Source: Candidatus Methanophaga sp. GoMg3.2
GTDB lineage: Archaea; Halobacteriota; Syntropharchaeia; Alkanophagales; Methanospirareceae
Assembly (NCBI GenBank): GCA_013180565.1
Contig: QBUN01000259.1
Span: 1 to 5,320 of the forward strand
Reading direction: 5' to 3'
Length of the DNA: 5,320 nt
A model generated the notes under the pieces. The model was given only the letters and a program-made list of their open reading frames with translations. It was not told where the DNA came from and made no database searches. A program made the position numbers and the translations under genes. Below, one piece after another: positions 4,314-5,320 of this stretch (positions are counted from its first letter, which is position 1; every line of letters starts with the position of its first letter).

Positions 4314-4711
4314 TTGGTTTGTCTCGACACGTCTTTCATAGCCGACCTAAATCGCAAAGATATTGGTGCAATCGAAAAACTAAAGGAGTTATCGAAAATC
4401 GAGAAAAATTGGTTACGACTGTTATAAATGTCGCGGAATTATATAAAGGTGCATATGGTCATCATAACGCTGAAAGAAAGTTAAAAGAGGTTGACGAGCT
4501 GATTCTGATACTTTTTGTGTGAGAGATGAATGTAAGAGCATCTAAAAACTATGGCTATTATTATCACTATCTGAAGAAGAGCGGAAAAATGATCGAAGAT
4601 AGGGATATCCTTATTGCCGCCATAGCCCTTTCTTTTGGCGAGAATAGGATCGTTACGAGGAATATTAAGCACTTTGAAAGGATAGAGGAGATCGAAGTGG
4701 TGAGCTACTAG
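4314..4711 (+). pseudogene. vapC: VapC-type PIN-domain ribonuclease toxin, broken by a frameshift and a stop
   Basis: From TTG 4314 the frame gives VCLDTSFIADLNRKD, with the first PIN acidic residue (Asp5), and continues to KLKELSKIEK. The frame is then lost at a run of five A (4404-4408) and would end at TAA 4425. One extra A there restores IEKKLVTTVINVAELYKGAY, with the second acidic residue Glu42 in VAELYKG. The restored frame meets TGA at 4520-4522, then continues in register to KMIEDRDILIAAIALSFGEN (third acidic, Asp98), IVTRNIKHFERI and TAG 4711. The reconstructed length of 132 residues is normal for VapC, a Mg-dependent endoribonuclease that blocks translation. Both lesions fall inside the catalytic domain, so as sequenced no active toxin is made. 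The A-run lesion could be a read error, but the TGA would still interrupt the protein. Confidence 0.85.
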
Positions 4712-4857
4712 CACCTCACCAGTAGAGCATGAGGAGATCCTTCGACCACCGTTATGCAATGAGCAAGTACGGCTTTCTCATATACTGCTCTCCTTAGGCG
4801 GTGCTCTGTTACAGTGATAGATATTAGCCCTTCTTTCAACCTAACAACCTCTTTCAT
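4708..4857 (-). CDS. Small hypothetical reading frame, 49 aa, possibly a gene fragment
   Basis: ATG 4857-4855 to TAG 4710-4708 on the minus strand. It reads KEVVRLKEGLISITVTEH, then RLRRAVYEKAVLAHCITVVE and GSPHALLVRC. The start looks like a beta-rich segment and the middle like an amphipathic helix, and the composition is protein-like. AGGTTG lies about seven bases before the ATG as a weak Shine-Dalgarno. Its stop and the vapC stop share the four bases CTAG (4708-4711) on opposite strands, so the two frames meet tail to tail. I do not recognise a family. It may be the N-terminal part of a protein truncated by the event that brought in the toxin operon, or a chance frame. Confidence 0.35.
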   Translation of the reverse strand: MKEVVRLKEGLISITVTEHRLRRAVYEKAVLAHCITVVEGSPHALLVRC

Positions 4858-5061
4858 ATTTGCAACCTGGCAAACTGTTTCTTACTCTTACAAGGTTTAC
4901 TATACCCTCAAATTTTTTTCTAGTATGGCTTTAGATCTCTCGATTATTTCTATGAGGCGCCTCCAATTTTGGTTATAGAAGCATCTGGCGGCTTCCTCCC
5001 AATCTTCAGTAGACATCTTACTTCGGATGAACTTTCATTTTTTAGTGATCCTCTTTAATCT
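4712..5061. other. 350-bp interval without a recognised gene
   Basis: Between the end of vapC and the HEPN gene there is only the pair of short minus-strand frames listed separately. Just after the HEPN stop the minus strand has AGAGGATCAC followed by an ATG (5039-5037) that opens only six codons, which looks like a surviving translation start whose gene has been lost or frameshifted. No RNA gene or repeat array is seen. Confidence 0.5.
4900..5016 (-). CDS. Very short hypothetical reading frame, 38 aa, possibly a remnant
   Basis: ATG 5016-5014 to TAG 4902-4900. The product STEDWEEAARCFYNQNW followed by RRLIEIIERSKAILEKNLRV is predicted to be helical and charged with aromatic spacing, unlike random sequence. 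The frame extends a few codons upstream (FIRSK) before a stop, so it may be the C-terminal end of a larger decayed gene. No clear Shine-Dalgarno precedes the ATG. It lies between the HEPN gene and the 49-residue frame on the same strand, but no function can be given. Confidence 0.3.
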   Translation of the reverse strand: MSTEDWEEAARCFYNQNWRRLIEIIERSKAILEKNLRV

Positions 5062-5320
5062 TTAGATGACTGTAATTTTATTTAAAACGAATTCTTTTAT
5101 TTTCTTTGCTATATCGAAGGATTCTTTTGCCTCTTCTAACGTTGGCTCAAACTCGTCCTCGGGATATCGAACTTCAACAGCATAATCGGTAAGTTTATCT
5201 GCTTTTTCTTTCAATACAGAAATTTCGCTATCTCTACTTTCACATTTTGTAATTAATTCACCAATTTCATGAGTCTTGGTAAAAGAAATACCAAGAAAAA
5301 CTAGATATGCTTTTAAATAC
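5062..5320 (-). CDS. HEPN-domain protein, C-terminal part (runs off right edge)
   Basis: A minus-strand frame is open from the window edge to TAA 5064-5062, about 86 codons, with the start beyond the window. It reads YLKAYLVFLGISFTKTHEIG, then ELITKC, and later DKLTDYAVEVRYPEDEFEPT and EEAKESFDIAKKIKEFVLNK. This is the C-terminal two thirds of a HEPN domain: the 'KAyLvf.Gi.f.KTH.i.eL' helix pair, the 'LT.YAVEVRYP' turn and the last helix ending in 'A..i..FV'. HEPN proteins of this size usually pair with a MNT-type nucleotidyltransferase as toxin-antitoxin or as an RNA/NTP-acting module; such a partner would lie upstream, outside the window. No R-x4-6-H ribonuclease motif is visible in this part. 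It faces the vapC locus from the opposite strand. Confidence 0.85.
   Translation of the reverse strand, partial: YLKAYLVFLGISFTKTHEIGELITKCESRDSEISVLKEKADKLTDYAVEVRYPEDEFEPTLEEAKESFDIAKKIKEFVLNKITVI

Noticed and set aside
4049..4357. A 102-codon minus-strand frame antisense to the antitoxin and the vapC start
   Set aside because: It lies opposite a well-supported plus-strand operon with promoter, Shine-Dalgarno and PIN motifs, has no recognisable domain, and is best explained as a shadow frame.
4520..4522. TGA in vapC read as selenocysteine or tryptophan
   Set aside because: No selenocysteine context is known for PIN toxins, archaea use the standard meaning of TGA, and a second lesion in the same gene supports decay.
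4750..4763. GTTATGCAATGAGC, resembling the cassette half-sites
   Set aside because: No paired arms or second half-site nearby, and it falls within the 49-residue frame; a match of this length is likely by chance.

Overview
The window most likely comes from a mesophilic euryarchaeon of the methanogen/ANME kind (Methanosarcinales- or Syntrophoarchaeia-like); this is inferred, not proven. Supporting signs are AT-rich TATA/BRE-like promoters, GGTGAT-type Shine-Dalgarno sites, a leaderless-looking gene start, a secreted Asn-rich NosD/PbH1 repeat protein, lamin-tail and nuclease remnants, and VapC/HEPN toxin-antitoxin genes. It reads as an accessory, partly decaying region rather than a core operon.

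Left end (1-1440): the first 22 codons of a PolX-family DNA polymerase run off the left edge on the minus strand. Upstream of it is an unrecognised 137-residue gene on the same strand (135-548). Next comes a minus-strand gene resembling DUF2441 (847-1359). It is bracketed by signals resembling an integron gene cassette: an attC-like hairpin just after its stop (723-809) and a GTTATCC-type half-site just before its start (1405-1413).

Middle (1440-3660): about 450 bp without an intact gene carries what looks like a terminal piece of an IS21-type insertion sequence and a few hairpins. It is followed by the dominant gene, a 564-residue secreted right-handed beta-helix (NosD-like) protein on the minus strand (1889-3583). 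This gene has a clear promoter, Shine-Dalgarno site, signal peptide and probable terminator.

Right end (3660-5320): the minus strand holds out-of-frame remnants of a lamin-tail domain and of the C-terminus of a staphylococcal-nuclease-like enzyme. On the plus strand a two-gene toxin-antitoxin operon follows: a 46-residue putative antitoxin of unfamiliar type (4168-4308) and a VapC PIN toxin (4314-4711) broken by one frameshift and one in-frame TGA. Two short minus-strand reading frames (4708-4857, 4900-5016) are possible remnants, and the window ends inside a HEPN-domain gene (5062-5320, minus).

The common theme is mobile or selfish cargo (cassette, IS end, two toxin-type loci) with pseudogene debris. 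The best candidates for something new are the cassette-like unit in an archaeal setting and the unclassified small antitoxin.
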